A DNA stretch of 64,000 nt from JBJXGE01 sp046154185 (GCA_046154185.1 JBJXGE010000070.1:186001-250000), one strand, 5' to 3'. Positions 28,021 through 37,384 are shown, counted from the stretch's first letter. Made by a program: numbers and translations. The notes: a model not told the origin generated them from the letters alone.

Positions 28021-28617
28021 CTACGGCAACGCGACCAGCGACCGATGAAACACGATGTCGTCCAGCAACGTCCGCGAAATGGCGACCGCCGAAACGCGAT
28101 AGGTCGGCGGAGGTGGCATGTCCGGCGCAACGCCCGGCAACACCAGCATCGATGTGATGCTCAAGAAGGGCTCGTCGCTCGTGCTACCGCCGAGAAAGCC
28201 GGGGTTCGCGTACGTCGCGACCACGCTCTCGACGGTTGAGATATCGAAGCCAACGCCAGCCGGCAGCAGTCCGCCGCCCATTAGCACAACAAAGTCGTTG
28301 CTGAAGTTCACAAACGACACCAGGTACGGCGTGCCGAAGAGTCGCGCCCAAACGTCGCGCATTTGCGCTTCGGTTTCGATCAGCGTTTCGCCCTCGAGGA
28401 GGCGCGTAACCGTTGGTTGCCAAGGCGATGGCCGCCGATTCGTTTGCGGCACGATCGCGATTACGGCGTCATCGACGGGCGGCAGCGGCAGCAACGTAAA
28501 CGCAACGGGCACTCCCGCCGGTGCGCTGAGAAAAGCAGGCGAAGCGACTTGCGCGACGACGACCGCAATTGCACCGATCACGATGAAACCCGCGAGCGAG
28601 CCGACTAATCCGCGCAT
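28021..28617 (-). CDS. Exported small protein with PrcB-like domain (tentative)
   Basis: 198 residues with an ATG behind GGAGG. The N-terminus is hydrophobic (GLVGSLAGFIVIGAIAVVVAQVA), so the protein is secreted or membrane-anchored. Residues ~75-195 resemble the PrcB C-terminal domain: a W-xx-L element (MRDVWARLFGTPYLVSFVNF), then SNDFVVLMGGGLLPAGVGFDISTVE, where the family has the D-F-S-x-x-M-V-V and G-x-R-x-T-G-G-Y patterns, and a late PGVAPDMPPPPTYRVSAVAI. The match is partial, so the assignment is tentative. It converges with the APC transporter gene and is divergent from the M2 peptidase gene, with the 237-nt region between likely holding both promoters. Confidence 0.6.
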   Translation of the reverse strand: MRGLVGSLAGFIVIGAIAVVVAQVASPAFLSAPAGVPVAFTLLPLPPVDDAVIAIVPQTNRRPSPWQPTVTRLLEGETLIETEAQMRDVWARLFGTPYLVSFVNFSNDFVVLMGGGLLPAGVGFDISTVESVVATYANPGFLGGSTSDEPFLSITSMLVLPGVAPDMPPPPTYRVSAVAISRTLLDDIVFHRSLVALP

Positions 28618-28854
28618 GGAACCTCCACGTAGACAACCAAAAACTCCGCGAATTCAAACCGAACAACTCGGCGGCATGGTAGTTTCAACGTCGCTTGGGT
28701 GCAAGCGGCCGCATCGCGCGACGAGTCGGCTCGAAGAATTCTGGACAGTCGTCGACAGTCCGGCAGAATTGCCGTAGTTGAAGCGGGACGGCCTCGCTCG
28801 CGTGTTTTTCGAGGCCCTCGTGAGTCCACAATGAGAGTTCAAAGGAGTCGGCGC

Positions 28855-30678
28855 GTGCCCATCCAAAAACTTGCTTTCTTCATCGCCGGCGCATGGGCAA
28901 TTTTCGCGGTTGCTACGAGCTTCGCGGAAAAGGCCGATGCGCCAACCGCATATCAAATCGAGTGTCAGAAATTTCTCGACGAATACAACCTCGAGTACCA
29001 ACGGCTCTACACCGCGTCGTCACTCGCCGAATGGGAATCGAACACGCGAATCGTCGTCGGCGATGACACGAACGAAAAGCGCACGCGCGCCGCGAACGAG
29101 GCGCGCGCGGCTTTCACGGGCAGCATCGCGAACATCGAGAAGTCGCGCGCGTTTCTCGCGCGCAAGACGGAACTCACTCCGCTCTTGGTGCTGCAACTCG
29201 AACGCATCTTGTTCATGGCGGCAAGCAATCCGCAAACCGCACCGGAAGTCGTCAAGGCGCGTATCGCCGCGGAAGCGCGCCAAACTGAGCTCCTCTACGG
29301 TTTCAAGTACAAGCTCGATGGCAAGGAAGTCTCGACGAACGATCTCGACCATGCGCTGCGCACCGAGCGCGACCTCGCGCGCCGACGCGCGGCCTGGGAA
29401 GCATCGAAGGAAGTCGGTCCGTCCTTGCGCGCGGGTCTCACCGAACTGCGGCGGTTGCGGAACGAAACCGTGCGGGCGCTCGGCTATCCCGATTATTTCT
29501 CATACATGGCATCCGAGTACGGCATGACGACGGCGGAGCTCGCGCAAAAAATCGGCGACATCAATCGCGAGTTGCGCCCGATCTTCACGGAGTTGCACAC
29601 GTACTTTCGGCATGAACTCGCGCAGCGGTACGGGCAGCCGGTCCCCGACTTGATTCCGGCCCATTGGTTACCGAACCGCTGGGGCCAAGACTGGAACGCG
29701 CTTGTCGATATCGCGGGCTTCGATCTCGACAAGTCGCTCAAGGAGAAGAGCCCGGAGTGGCTCGTCGAGCAAGCCGAACGCTTCTACATCAGCCTTGGCT
29801 TCGAGCGGCTGCCGGCGGTTTTTTATGAGAAGTCCTCGCTTTACCCGTTACCCACCGGTGCAAGCTACAAGAAGAACAATCACGCTTCGGCGTGGCACAT
29901 GGATCTCGGCCGCGATGTTCGCTCACTCATGAGTGTCGAACCGAACACCGAATGGTACGAGACCACGCACCACGAGCTCGGGCACATCTACTACTACTTG
30001 TGCTACACGAATCCAAAAGTACCGCCGCTCTTGCGGGAAGGCGCGAACCGCGCCTACCACGAAGCGATCGGCTCGCTCATGGGACTCGCCGCGATGCAGC
30101 CGCGCTTCGTCGCCGCGATCGGGCTCGGCGTCGAGGGTCCGGCCGTCGATCGCATGCAGCTCCTCCTCAAGGAAGCGCTGAACTACGTCGTGTTCATTCC
30201 GTGGTCGACCGGCACGATGTTTTTCTTCGAGAAAGAACTGTACGCCGATGAGCTGCCGTCGACGCGTTGGAACGCGCGTTGGTGGGAGCTCGCGGCCAAG
30301 TATCAAGGAATCACGCCGCCCGCGCCGCGCGACGAGGAATGGTGTGACGCGGCAACCAAGACTCATATCAATGACGACCCGGCCGGCTACTACGACTATG
30401 CGCTTTCGTTCGTGCTCTTGTTCCAATTACACGACCACATTGCCAAGCAGATTCTCAAACAGGATCCGCATGACACGAACTACTTCGCGAGCAAGGCGGT
30501 GGGCGATTACTTGATTTCGATCCTCGCGCCCGGCGCGAGCGTCGACTGGCGCCAGTTGTTGCGAGACAAAACGGGATCAGATCTGACGGCGAAACCGATG
30601 CTCGAATACTTCGAGCCGCTCCGTCTCTGGCTGATCGAGCAGAATAAAGGTCGCAAGGCGACGCTGCCGCCGCTATGA
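28855..30678 (+). CDS. M2 family metallopeptidase (angiotensin-converting-enzyme-like dipeptidyl carboxypeptidase)
   Basis: About 607 residues. I chose the GTG at 28855 (MPIQKLAFFIAGAW) because AAAGGAG lies ~8 nt upstream and a signal peptide begins at once; an ATG at 28831 is in frame but lacks the site. The mature protein is almost wholly alpha-helical, as in ACE. The zinc site is HELGH at 373-377 in YETTHHELGHIYYYLCY, and the third ligand Glu follows ~24 residues later in YHEAIGSLMGLA. The family's MDLGRDVRSLMSV, GANRAYHEAIGS and FFFEKELYADELP segments fit. These enzymes cleave dipeptides from the C-terminus of peptides outside the cytoplasm. Bacterial M2 proteins are of this length and export type. 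Confidence 0.9.
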   Translation: MPIQKLAFFIAGAWAIFAVATSFAEKADAPTAYQIECQKFLDEYNLEYQRLYTASSLAEWESNTRIVVGDDTNEKRTRAANEARAAFTGSIANIEKSRAFLARKTELTPLLVLQLERILFMAASNPQTAPEVVKARIAAEARQTELLYGFKYKLDGKEVSTNDLDHALRTERDLARRRAAWEASKEVGPSLRAGLTELRRLRNETVRALGYPDYFSYMASEYGMTTAELAQKIGDINRELRPIFTELHTYFRHELAQRYGQPVPDLIPAHWLPNRWGQDWNALVDIAGFDLDKSLKEKSPEWLVEQAERFYISLGFERLPAVFYEKSSLYPLPTGASYKKNNHASAWHMDLGRDVRSLMSVEPNTEWYETTHHELGHIYYYLCYTNPKVPPLLREGANRAYHEAIGSLMGLAAMQPRFVAAIGLGVEGPAVDRMQLLLKEALNYVVFIPWSTGTMFFFEKELYADELPSTRWNARWWELAAKYQGITPPAPRDEEWCDAATKTHINDDPAGYYDYALSFVLLFQLHDHIAKQILKQDPHDTNYFASKAVGDYLISILAPGASVDWRQLLRDKTGSDLTAKPMLEYFEPLRLWLIEQNKGRKATLPPL

Positions 30679-30717
30679 GAATCCGCCGAGCCAGCGCGAC
30701 GCCGGCTCGAACGTCGA

Positions 30718-31080
30718 TCAGGTCCTTTCGACGAGATCGAACACGAAGCCAAACGGATCCCGGAAGTACACGGACGGCGAGTGCTCACCGGCCGAGGTCG
30801 TCGGGGTCCCCGCCGCCTCGAGGTGGCGGCGCGCGGCCGGATAGTTCGAGACATCAAACGACGGGATGAAGGTCTGCAGCAGCTGCGAGTCGCGGTTGAC
30901 ATAGAGGCGGAGCGCGCCGGCGTCGATCGTCAACTGGTCCGGAGTTTTTGCAATGAGGCGGAGCCCCATCACTCCGATATAAAACGCCTCGGCCTTCGCC
31001 AGATCCGGCACGTGAAGAGCGATTTCATTGTTGCCACGGAACGATGGGCGCGCCGCAGCGGCTTGGCGCTCTTTTTTCAC
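30718..31080 (-). CDS. VOC superfamily (glyoxalase/bleomycin resistance-like) protein
   Basis: 120 residues with a GTG start and GGAGGAACT immediately upstream. One vicinal-oxygen-chelate fold is visible: strand EIALHVPDLAKAEAFYIGVMGLRL, then DAGALRLYVNRDSQ, then the paired half FDVSNYPAARRHLEAAGT and VYFRDPFGFVFDLVERT, where D-P-x-G is the usual family end with the metal-binding Glu nearby. The first half also carries the expected metal-binding His (ALHVPDL). It could be a glyoxalase-like, dioxygenase-like or drug-binding protein. The M2 peptidase gene ends 39 nt before it and converges with it. Confidence 0.8.
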   Translation of the reverse strand: MKKERQAAAARPSFRGNNEIALHVPDLAKAEAFYIGVMGLRLIAKTPDQLTIDAGALRLYVNRDSQLLQTFIPSFDVSNYPAARRHLEAAGTPTTSAGEHSPSVYFRDPFGFVFDLVERT

Positions 31081-31261
31081 AGTTCCTCCGCTCGTGTTGC
31101 GCTCGTGGACATCGTTGCGACCTCCCGGCCCGTTGCCCAGAGTATCTGCCGGCTTCGTCGCGATTCAAGCGAGCTTGAGTCGTCCGCGTTCGACCATCAC
31201 GGGCCATAGAATTCTGATCGCTCGGAGTGCCTGAGACGTTGCGACGCAGAATTGCGCAGGA

Positions 31262-31398
31262 CATCCGGAGTCGCTCCCTTACAGGGAGCATTCGATATCG
31301 GATTGGTGTCCCAGGGCTTCGCCGCTCCTGGCAGAACGGCTGATGAATCGCGCCCCTCTGGGGCTTCGGTCTCGCCGGTGCGAACTCACAACGCGCAC
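31262..31398. repeat. Intergenic palindromic repeat cluster 2
   Basis: This is a short copy of the same family within the 759-nt gap 31081-31839. It contains CGCTCCCTTACAGGGAGC, a degenerate CCCAGGGCTTCGCCGCTCC module, GATGAATCGCGCCCCTCTGG and GGCTTCGGTCTCGCCGGTGC. The order of modules matches cluster 1 but copies differ in the loops. Apart from this element and the doubtful frame at 31386-31733, I see nothing else in the gap. Confidence 0.7.
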
Positions 31399-31733
31399 GA
31401 AGATTCGCGAAGGTGGTTCAGGAGTTCGATCGCCTCATTCAACGGAGCGGGCCGTTCGGAGCCAGCACGAGCCTGAAGCACGACGCGACCTCTCGTTGTG
31501 CGCACCGATTGCAAGGCGGGCAAGCTCGCCGTGAACCGTGCCGAAACCGCACGGTCGCTCTTGGTCAGCACCGGCGTGAACGCCAGCAGATTCATTGGAG
31601 TCGGCCCATAAAAGGGAATGCCGGTACGACCCACAAGGCCGCACCGGCACCCGTCATTCAGCGGCGATGACGAAGCGAAAGGAGTGCCAGTTCGCGCGCG
31701 CGCGGCGCGGAGCGCTGGAACTCGCGGCATCAC
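31386..31733 (-). pseudogene. Doubtful open frame, possible gene remnant next to repeat cluster 2
   Basis: A 115-codon frame partly overlapping the repeat. Its middle (GRTGIPFYGPTPMNLLAFTP, then ARFTASLPALQSV) reads like part of a secreted protein, but there is no ribosome site, no signal peptide and no domain I can name. It may be the decayed C-terminal end of an exported protein or simply chance. It is listed so that the stretch is not passed over. Confidence 0.2.
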
Positions 31734-31839
31734 GAGCTTTTGAGCGCGGACCTCCGAGTTCCACGGAACTGACGCGGACGAGCGGCGTGTCTCAGACTTG
31801 TTCTAGAACGGGACATGATTCTCGCGACCGACACTCGAG

Positions 31840-33048
31840 CTAGTCGACACGCGCGATCGGCGGCGGCAAGAATGCGTCTTCCGCGAGTGCGCCGACTCGG
31901 CAGCCGGCGCGCAGCGTGGCGACGATGGAACCGTCGGGTGCGCTGATGACGAGGTCGGCGCGGTGCGCGCTCGCGACGCGCCCGGTGCGCGGCAGTCGCA
32001 GATCGTCCGCCGGGGCGATGGAGCCGAGCTGGCAAATTTGGCTCGGCGTGTAACCCAGCACCCGCTCCATTCGCAAGAGCGCGGCGCCCATGGGCATTGT
32101 GCTGCCCGCAAGCGTTCCGTCCGGCAGCGTCGCGCGCACGCCGTTCGTCGTGACTTCCATGCCGGCAAAAGTTGCGCGCGTCGGCGGCAAACCCGCGAGC
32201 GGCATTGAATCGGACACCACCATCACGCGCTCGGCGCCCTTGGTTTTGATGATCAGTCGCAGCATCTCGTCATCGACATGCTGGCCGTCCGCGATGACTT
32301 CGACGCGCACGCGCTCCTCAAGCAACAACGGCGCGAGCGGGCCTGGCCGGCGATGGTGGAGCGCTGGCATCGCGTTACATAAATGCGTCGCGCGCCACGC
32401 GCCCGCGATGATCGCCGCACGCGTGGCCGCGCTGTCACACGCCGTGTGACCGATGGATGGCAGAACTCCGGCCGCGCGCAGTCGCGTAATCGCGCCGATC
32501 GGTAGGGCCTCGGGCGCAAACGTCATCACGCGCAACTGGCCGGCCGACGCCGCGAGGATGCGCGCGAGCAGCTTGTCGTCGTAAGCAAATATGCCGGCCG
32601 GCGGCAGCGCGCCTTTCTTGTCGGCCGAAATAAACGGACCCTCGAGATGGATGCCGAGAAACGCTGGCTCCTCGGCGCAAGTCCGCGCCGCCTCTGACAG
32701 TCGTTCGAGCATTTCATCGACCGGCGCCGAGTACAAAGTCAGTAAGAGCCGCGTCACACCCGCGCGACCATAGTGAGTCGCCGCTTCGATCGCGCGCGCG
32801 CGTCCATCGCGAAAGAAGTCGATGCCCCAGCCCCCGTGCGTGTGGAGATCGATGAACCCGGGCGCCACGCGATAACCGCCGAGATCCCAACACTCGTCAC
32901 CTTTCCCGGCGCCGCTCGGCACGAGCGCGCGGATTTGCGTGCCCTCGAGTTCGAGATCCGCAACGACGACGCGATCGGGCAGCACGATGTTGGCCGCGCG
33001 CAACACGCGAACCGGGCCGAGCGAGACAGTACCGGGATCAAACTGCAA
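31840..33048 (-). CDS. nagA: N-acetylglucosamine-6-phosphate deacetylase
   Basis: 402 residues from a TTG at 33048 with an AGAGGAG site 8 nt upstream. The amidohydrolase-fold signatures of NagA are all present: VAPGFIDLHTHGGWGIDF (metal-site H-x-H), FLGIHLEGPFISADKKGA (family HLEGPF), LPSIGHTACDSAATRAAI (GHT), THLCNAMPALHHRRPG (HxFNAM-type) and VVSDSMPLAG (the catalytic Asp). The enzyme removes acetyl from GlcNAc-6-P to give GlcN-6-P in the cytosol for glycolysis or cell-wall recycling. The ROK kinase gene lies 23 nt upstream on the same strand and would supply GlcNAc-6-P. No nagB deaminase or transporter is in the window. Confidence 0.92.
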   Translation of the reverse strand: MQFDPGTVSLGPVRVLRAANIVLPDRVVVADLELEGTQIRALVPSGAGKGDECWDLGGYRVAPGFIDLHTHGGWGIDFFRDGRARAIEAATHYGRAGVTRLLLTLYSAPVDEMLERLSEAARTCAEEPAFLGIHLEGPFISADKKGALPPAGIFAYDDKLLARILAASAGQLRVMTFAPEALPIGAITRLRAAGVLPSIGHTACDSAATRAAIIAGAWRATHLCNAMPALHHRRPGPLAPLLLEERVRVEVIADGQHVDDEMLRLIIKTKGAERVMVVSDSMPLAGLPPTRATFAGMEVTTNGVRATLPDGTLAGSTMPMGAALLRMERVLGYTPSQICQLGSIAPADDLRLPRTGRVASAHRADLVISAPDGSIVATLRAGCRVGALAEDAFLPPPIARVD

Positions 33049-33071
33049 GGGAGCGCTCCTCTGGACGGTTG

Positions 33072-34142
33072 TTAGGGCTTGGCTTCGACGTCACTCACGG
33101 CGCCCCTACTGGAGCCATTCCCGGAGCCACCCCGCCACGCGGACGCCGCGAGTTCGATGGCGCCCAAGACTCCGGCGCGATTCCCGAGTTCGGCGCGCCG
33201 CACTGCGAGTCCCGCGAGCGCTTTCGGCAACGCTCGCGCGCGCACCTCGCGTTCGATCTGCGCGACGATCTGCGGCGCCGCATCGACGATTCCGCCGCCG
33301 ACGACGAGCACATCGGGATTGAGCAGATGCAGCGCGGCGACGAATCCAACGCCCAACCATTGCGCCGCATTCGCAAGAATCTCAGCCGCGAGTCGGGCCG
33401 CTTCGGCCTCGACTCGCTCGTCGCGCGTCGTCGCCACCACCAAAAAGTCTCGCAGTTCGAGCGCCGCGACTTCGCGTTCTTGAACGCGTGCGATGCCCGC
33501 GCCCGCCAGCGCAAGTCGCCAGTCGCGCAACAGCGCGCGGCCGCCCGCGTAGGCTTCCAGACAGCCGCGCTTGCCACACGGGCATTCGCGCCCGTGCGCT
33601 TCGATCGGCACGTGACCCAGCTCCATCGCCGCGCCGCGAGCTCCGTGAAGCAGCGCGCCATCGATCACCGCCCCGCCGCCGATCCCCGTACCGAGAGTCG
33701 CCATCACAATGAACCGCGCCCCGCGCCCCGCGCCGAAGCGGGCTTCGGCGATCGCCGCCGCATTCGCATCGTGCTCGATGCAACTCGACAACTGAAACCG
33801 ATCGCGAAACAACGCGCGCAAGTTGACGCCGCGCCAGCCAGGCAAGTTCGCGACCTCGTAGAGCACGACGCCGGTCGCGGGATCGACGATGCCCGGCGTG
33901 CCAAACCCGATGGCGCGCACGCGCGCGCCGCGCGCACGGGCGGCGTCAAGCGCCGCCGTCGTCGCATCGCAAAGCGCCGTGCAAATCGCGTCGCGCCCTT
34001 CGCGCGAGCGGCTCGGAAACTCCGCAGCCCAGTCGAGTGTGGCGTCGCCGCCCGCACCGATCCCGGCCTTGACGCACTGGCCGCCGAGATCAAGACCGAG
34101 GAACACGTCTTTCCCGGGCTCTGGCTCTCCACTAGCATTCAT
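33072..34142 (-). CDS. ROK family sugar kinase (N-acetylglucosamine or glucose kinase)
   Basis: About 356 residues from the ATG at 34142; a GTG at 34187 is possible but would overlap the divergent gene. ROK motifs: the phosphate loop FLGLDLGGQCVKAGIG, GFGTPGIVDPATG, the EHDANAAAIAEARFGAG segment (catalytic Asp), MATLGTGIGGGAVIDG, ELGHVPIE and the zinc motif CPCGKRGCLEAYAGG (C-x-CGxxGC-x-E). The E-L-G-H and zinc loop are typical of ROK glucokinases and GlcNAc kinases. With nagA 23 nt downstream, phosphorylation of GlcNAc (NagK-like) is the most likely job, but glucose or another hexosamine cannot be excluded. Confidence 0.85.
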   Translation of the reverse strand: MNASGEPEPGKDVFLGLDLGGQCVKAGIGAGGDATLDWAAEFPSRSREGRDAICTALCDATTAALDAARARGARVRAIGFGTPGIVDPATGVVLYEVANLPGWRGVNLRALFRDRFQLSSCIEHDANAAAIAEARFGAGRGARFIVMATLGTGIGGGAVIDGALLHGARGAAMELGHVPIEAHGRECPCGKRGCLEAYAGGRALLRDWRLALAGAGIARVQEREVAALELRDFLVVATTRDERVEAEAARLAAEILANAAQWLGVGFVAALHLLNPDVLVVGGGIVDAAPQIVAQIEREVRARALPKALAGLAVRRAELGNRAGVLGAIELAASAWRGGSGNGSSRGAVSDVEAKP

Positions 34143-34181
34143 CCGCGTCTCTGAATCCTGGAAAGCGCATTCGTCGCCGAC

Positions 34182-35066
34182 ATGCACAACGAATTGTGGT
34201 TCGCACTAACGATCTTCATGGGCGCCTTCGTCTGGTACTTCACGTTGTCGCATGCCAGCTGGGGTCCCGGTATTCACATCCACTTGGCGCGCGACCTCGT
34301 TCAAAATCCGCCAGCACGCCTGAGCCGCCGCCAGGTGCGCATACTAAAGGAGCATCGCGATAGCTTCTACTACGGCTGCATCGCCGCCGACATCATCAGT
34401 TTCAAGAAGTACGGCGGTCTGAAGAATCACTGCCACAACTGGAATATGAAGGAGCGGATCGAGGCCGTCAGCGAGTCGGACGCTGACGCGGCGTTCTTGT
34501 ACGGATACCTCTGCCACCTCGCGGCCGATGTCATTGCGCACAACCACTTCGTGCCGTATCAAGTGCTCTACGACTTGCCGCCGTTCGTGCTAGGTCACAT
34601 GTATTGGGAGGCGCGGGCCGACAGCGTCGTCGATGAGGAGTGCTGGCACATTATCGATGACCTGCGCACCCACAAGACGCTGACGCGCAACGACCACAAG
34701 ATTCACTTGGCGGTGCCGAGCAAGGCGTTGTCGCTGCGATCCAACAAGTTCATTTTCAATCACATTCTGTTGGCACGTTCCAAGCGTTCTTGGCGCAAGG
34801 TCATGTTGCAAATGCGACGACGCAATCCGGCGGGTGTTATTGAGCCGGATTTTCTGGCGCGGTGCCTCGCCGCTTGCAAGAAAAACATGATTCACACCTT
34901 CACCGAGAAGCAACTCACCGAGCTGCGCGCCTTCGACCCCAGCGGTCATCAAAGTCTGCGCGCCGCGCGCCAATGGCGGCGCACGCTCGTGGCCGGTCAT
35001 CGAGATCGAACGAGCGCGCGCGCGGCCGCCCGCGCGGCGGCGCAACGGTGCTACGGACTCCATTGA
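34182..35066 (+). CDS. Zinc-dependent phospholipase C-like (Zn_dep_PLPC) protein
   Basis: 294 residues, ATG start, divergent from the ROK gene. A hydrophobic N-terminus (WFALTIFMGAFVWYF) may anchor or export it. The rest matches the zinc-dependent phospholipase C/phospholipase D-like family: SWGPGIHIHLARD (HxHxxxA), YYGCIAADIISFKKYGG (the G-C-x-x-x-D motif) and FLYGYLCHLAADVIAHNHFVPYQ (the H-x-x-x-D...HNH motif). The C-terminus is Arg/Ala-rich. These proteins are predicted hydrolases of lipids or phosphoesters, with few characterised in vivo. The next gene, a PLD-superfamily enzyme, overlaps its 3-prime end, which suggests coupled translation. Confidence 0.75.
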   Translation: MHNELWFALTIFMGAFVWYFTLSHASWGPGIHIHLARDLVQNPPARLSRRQVRILKEHRDSFYYGCIAADIISFKKYGGLKNHCHNWNMKERIEAVSESDADAAFLYGYLCHLAADVIAHNHFVPYQVLYDLPPFVLGHMYWEARADSVVDEECWHIIDDLRTHKTLTRNDHKIHLAVPSKALSLRSNKFIFNHILLARSKRSWRKVMLQMRRRNPAGVIEPDFLARCLAACKKNMIHTFTEKQLTELRAFDPSGHQSLRAARQWRRTLVAGHRDRTSARAAARAAAQRCYGLH

Positions 35067-36295
35067 GCACGCGTCGCTCGCCCGCAAAGCAGCGGCGGCT
35101 CCGCGCGAGCTTGCGGCGCACCGGGCTTTTGCCGCGGCCGCGCGCGCTGCGCGGATTGTTGCGACTCGCGGAGAATCTGCCGACTCACGGCAACGACGTT
35201 GAACTGTTCTTCGATGGCGACCAATTGTTCGATCGCATGTTGGCGGACATCGCCGCGGCGACGACGCGCGTCAGCCTCGAAATGTATATGTTTCTGAGCG
35301 ATGAAACGGGAATGCGTTTCGCGCGCGCACTCGCCGCGAAAGCCCGTACCGGCGTGATGGTACGGGTGATCGTCGATGCCGTTGGATCTTTCGCCGCCGC
35401 CAATCGCATGTTCAGCGACATGCAAACGGCCGGCGTCGAAGTGCTCGTCTATCATCCCATCGCACCGTGGCGTCAGCGATTTGCGCTCTTCGGTCGCGAT
35501 CACCGTAAGATCTTGGTAATCGATGGCCGTATCGGCTACACGGGCGGCGTCAACATCGCGGATCTATGGACCCAACGCGCGCCAAAGGGGAAGCCGTGGC
35601 GCGACACGCACGCGCGTGTGGCGGGACCGGCGGCTGGTGACTTGGAGCTGCTCTTCGTCGAAACCTGGCATCGCGAAACCGGTAAACTGCTGCCGCTCGA
35701 ACGCACCATTCCACGCGAGCCACTCGTACCGCCGGCGAGCGAGGGTTCGATCCCGCAGGTCTATGTGATCGGTAGCCGCGGTGGTCTGCACACGCGCATT
35801 CGGCGCATGTATCTCATCGCCATCGAGCACGCGCGCCAACGGATTCGCATCACTTCGTCCTACTTCGTGCCGGATGGTCGCATTCGCGCCGCGCTCTACG
35901 CGGCGCGCGCGCGCGGGGTCGACATTTCGTTGCTGCTGCCGTTCGAGTCCGATGTGCAGATCGTCAACCACGCAAGTCGTTACTACTTCCACGGCTACCT
36001 TTCGCGACGGTTGAAGATCTCGCTCTGGCGACCATCGATTCTGCACGCCAAGACCATGACCGTGGACGACGACTGGTCGACGATCGGTTCGAGCAATTTC
36101 GACAGTTTTTCGTTCCATCGCAATCTGGAAGCGAATGTCTTTATTGTCGATCCGCGCATCGGTCAGGAACTCGCGAAGCGTTTTGCGGAAGACCTCGCCG
36201 AGTCGACGCCGGTCGAACTCGCCGAGTGGCGCAAACGCTCACTGCTCGAGCGCATCCTGCAACGACTCGCCGCGATGTTGCGACCGTGGTTGTGA
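35048..36295 (+). CDS. Phospholipase D superfamily protein (cardiolipin synthase-like)
   Basis: About 415 residues. I place the start at the GTG at 35048; a TTG at 35063, whose TTGA overlaps the previous stop, is the alternative. The frame extends upstream to 34862, but that part is Arg-rich read-through of the previous gene. Both HKD motifs are present: HRKILVIDG with His152 (H-x-K-x4-D) followed by GYTGGVNIADLW, and HAKTMTVDDDWSTIGSSNFD with His333. The order and a short basic N-terminus resemble cardiolipin synthases (ClsB-like, no N-terminal transmembrane pair), which join two phosphatidylglycerols. Other PLD activities are possible. It overlaps the Zn-phospholipase-like gene, so both may act on membrane lipids (inference). 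Confidence 0.85.
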   Translation: MLRTPLSTRRSPAKQRRLRASLRRTGLLPRPRALRGLLRLAENLPTHGNDVELFFDGDQLFDRMLADIAAATTRVSLEMYMFLSDETGMRFARALAAKARTGVMVRVIVDAVGSFAAANRMFSDMQTAGVEVLVYHPIAPWRQRFALFGRDHRKILVIDGRIGYTGGVNIADLWTQRAPKGKPWRDTHARVAGPAAGDLELLFVETWHRETGKLLPLERTIPREPLVPPASEGSIPQVYVIGSRGGLHTRIRRMYLIAIEHARQRIRITSSYFVPDGRIRAALYAARARGVDISLLLPFESDVQIVNHASRYYFHGYLSRRLKISLWRPSILHAKTMTVDDDWSTIGSSNFDSFSFHRNLEANVFIVDPRIGQELAKRFAEDLAESTPVELAEWRKRSLLERILQRLAAMLRPWL

Positions 36296-36313
36296 TCGCG
36301 TTCCTCGCCACCG

Positions 36314-37384
36314 TCACTGACGACGCTCGACGCCCTCCCATTCGAGTAACAACATATGTCCAGCGAAACCGGGGCCGAAACTCATCATGAGGCCGCGCTC
36401 GCCCACGCGGATGTCGCGCGCGAGAAAGCGCTCCAAGATGAAGAGCACGGTGGCGCTCGACATATTGCCGAAACTCCGCAGCACGGCGAACGAGTCGTCG
36501 ACGTGCTTCCCGTGGCGGGCGAGCAACTCGGCGGTCTTCGCAAGAATCTTGATCGAGCCGGGGTGCAGTAAGTAGTGCTCGATACTTTCCAACGTCGCGC
36601 CCTGTCGCGCGAGAAACGGCAGCAACATACGCTCGAGGTGCGCGGCGATCGCCGCCGGGACGCCTTTGTCGAGCACGATGCGAAGCCCCGCGTTCGTGAG
36701 CTGAAACCCCATCAAGTCAGTCGTGTCCGGCAGGTGATACATTTGCTTCGCGCGAATCACCGGTCGCACGCCGGTGCCCGGGCCCAAGATCACGCAGGCG
36801 GCGCCGTCCGCGAACAACGCTGCGCTGACGATGTTCGCCATCGCAAAATCATCGAGCTGCAACGTTAAGGACGGCAGCTCGACCGCGATCAGCGCGACGG
36901 TACTGCCGGGATTCGCGCGCAAATAATCCGTCGCCGAGATGAGCCCGGCGGTGCCCCCGGCGCAGCCCATTTGTAGGATCGGTAACCGCTGCACGTCCTG
37001 TCGCATCGCGAACTGATTCACCAAGTATGCGTCGACCGACGGGATCATGAAGCCGGTGCAACTGGTCGTGATCAGAAAGTCGATTTGCCGCGGCTTGATC
37101 GCGGCCCGCGCGAGCGCCGCTTCGAACGCTTGCGCGGCGAGCGCGAGCGCGGACTCGACATAGCAGTTGTTTTTCTCCTCGAATGAGCGCCGCGCAAACA
37201 CCTCGTCGAGCGGCAACGCGCTCGCGCGTGCGCCGATCCCAGCTGCGGCGATGACGCGCTCCGCCCGGCGCCAAAGCTCCGGATCCCGAGTCGCCAGCCA
37301 ACGCCGCAGGTGCGGCTCGATGCTCGCCGCCGCGTGGCGATAAGGCGGAATCGCGGTCGCGCAAGCGAGAATTTTCTCGGACAT
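36314..37384 (-). CDS. Type III polyketide synthase (chalcone/stilbene synthase-like)
   Basis: About 356 residues from the ATG at 37384 (GAGGG ~10 nt upstream); a GTG at 37414 is the alternative. The thiolase-fold catalytic triad of type III PKS is visible: Cys141 in ILQMGCAGGTAGL, His274 in YLLHPGSIKIL and Asn307 in FGNMSSATVLFILE. DFLITTSCTGFMIPSVDAYL and MSFGPGFAGHMLLLEWEG (the GFGPG-like C-terminal motif) also match. It condenses malonyl-CoA onto a starter to make a pyrone, resorcinol or alkylquinone-type product. Bacterial members often make alkylresorcinols or alkylpyrones that enter membranes. No methyltransferase or hydroxylase gene flanks it, so the product is unknown. Confidence 0.88.
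   Translation of the reverse strand: MSEKILACATAIPPYRHAAASIEPHLRRWLATRDPELWRRAERVIAAAGIGARASALPLDEVFARRSFEEKNNCYVESALALAAQAFEAALARAAIKPRQIDFLITTSCTGFMIPSVDAYLVNQFAMRQDVQRLPILQMGCAGGTAGLISATDYLRANPGSTVALIAVELPSLTLQLDDFAMANIVSAALFADGAACVILGPGTGVRPVIRAKQMYHLPDTTDLMGFQLTNAGLRIVLDKGVPAAIAAHLERMLLPFLARQGATLESIEHYLLHPGSIKILAKTAELLARHGKHVDDSFAVLRSFGNMSSATVLFILERFLARDIRVGERGLMMSFGPGFAGHMLLLEWEGVERRQ

Noticed and set aside
34862..35047. N-terminal extension of the phospholipase D-type gene
   Set aside because: It is an out-of-frame reading of the Zn-phospholipase-like gene, highly Arg-rich, without family similarity.
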